NCBI RefSeq assembly: GCF_000350225.1
Contig: NW_005179164.1
Location: 1 to 64,000 of the forward strand
Reading direction: 5' to 3'
DNA length: 64,000 nt
Source: Chondrus crispus
Lineage: Eukaryota > Rhodophyta > Florideophyceae > Gigartinales > Gigartinaceae
This document shows positions 63,674-64,000 of the stretch, one piece after another. The translations under genes and the position numbers were made by a program. How positions within the stretch are numbered: the first letter of the stretch is position 1; each line of letters begins with the position of its first letter. The notes beneath the pieces were generated by a model. That model searched no databases. It was given only the letters and a program-made list of their open reading frames with translations, and was not told the DNA's origin.

Positions 63674-64000
63674 GATTGAAACGCGAACTATAACGCCGCG
63701 TAGTTCAACAGTCTCCTCACTGCTCGGTTGTCAATGCTTGACGCCCTCTCGAGCCTTCGACTATGCCGGACTAGTTGCACTAGGATTTTGGTTGTGCAAT
63801 TAAAGCACTGTGTTGTTCTGTTCTTTTGTTCGTTGTCGGTTCTATTGATATCTATCCGCAAACGTATCTACTTATATCGCTAATGCAGAGCTACTTCATT
63901 CCTAATGCTCCAGCTAGGTGCCTCTCGATAAAGCAAAAACGATGGCCGCTGGCAGGATACTGTATTTGGCGCATATGCCATGTATGCGATATCAACCCTG

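Overview
The window is eukaryotic nuclear DNA made almost wholly of transposable elements. Pointers are LTR retrotransposons of the Ty1/copia and Ty3/gypsy types, TATA boxes, a predicted GT-AG intron, a Harbinger-type DNA transposon, and one short intron-less gene with a signal peptide and its own TATA box. No bacterial operons, CRISPR, rRNA or tRNA genes were seen. A compact eukaryote with repeat-filled intergenic space fits, for example a red alga of the Chondrus type, but the species is inferred and not proven by anything here.

Layout. (1) 1-17,432: a nested pile of one Copia family ('Copia-1'): copy C (minus, runs off the left edge), copy A (plus), copy B (minus), copy D (plus, a reverse-transcriptase fragment), and two LTRs inserted later. 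The order read from target-site duplications and junctions is D <- B <- A, with a solo LTR in B and another in A's 3' LTR. Copia-1 carries an extra C2H2 zinc-finger ORF between the 5' LTR and gag. (2) 17,433-35,265: a chromodomain Ty3/gypsy family ('Gypsy-E'): a 3' remnant E1, an inverted pol fragment E3, and a long element E2 with LTRs, gag, pol and a large ORF on the opposite strand between pol and the 3' LTR. (3) 35,266-41,265: a decayed minus-strand gypsy element ('Gypsy-F') with its 5' LTR facing a solo LTR of the same family. (4) 41,266-44,211: low-information DNA with hairpin repeats and a 26-bp minisatellite. (5) 44,212-49,792: a nearly complete minus-strand second Copia family ('Copia-2'). 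(6) 49,793-55,400: unassigned DNA and a heavily decayed gypsy element. (7) 56,591-57,006: the one likely host gene, a small secreted cysteine-rich protein. (8) 59,860-63,391: a Harbinger-like region with convergent SANT/Myb-like and DDE transposase genes, both damaged.

The most interesting signal is the antisense ORF of Gypsy-E. Two copies differ at 14 of 66 nucleotides in one hand-aligned block, yet encode the same 22 residues. This says that the strand opposite to gag-pol encodes a selected protein of unknown function. Also notable: both Copia families have a primer-binding site matching the anticodon arm of initiator tRNA-Met, as in Drosophila copia. In Copia-2 the gag start codon lies inside that primer site, and in Copia-1 the zinc-finger ORF gains an AUG only if a predicted 153-nt intron is removed.
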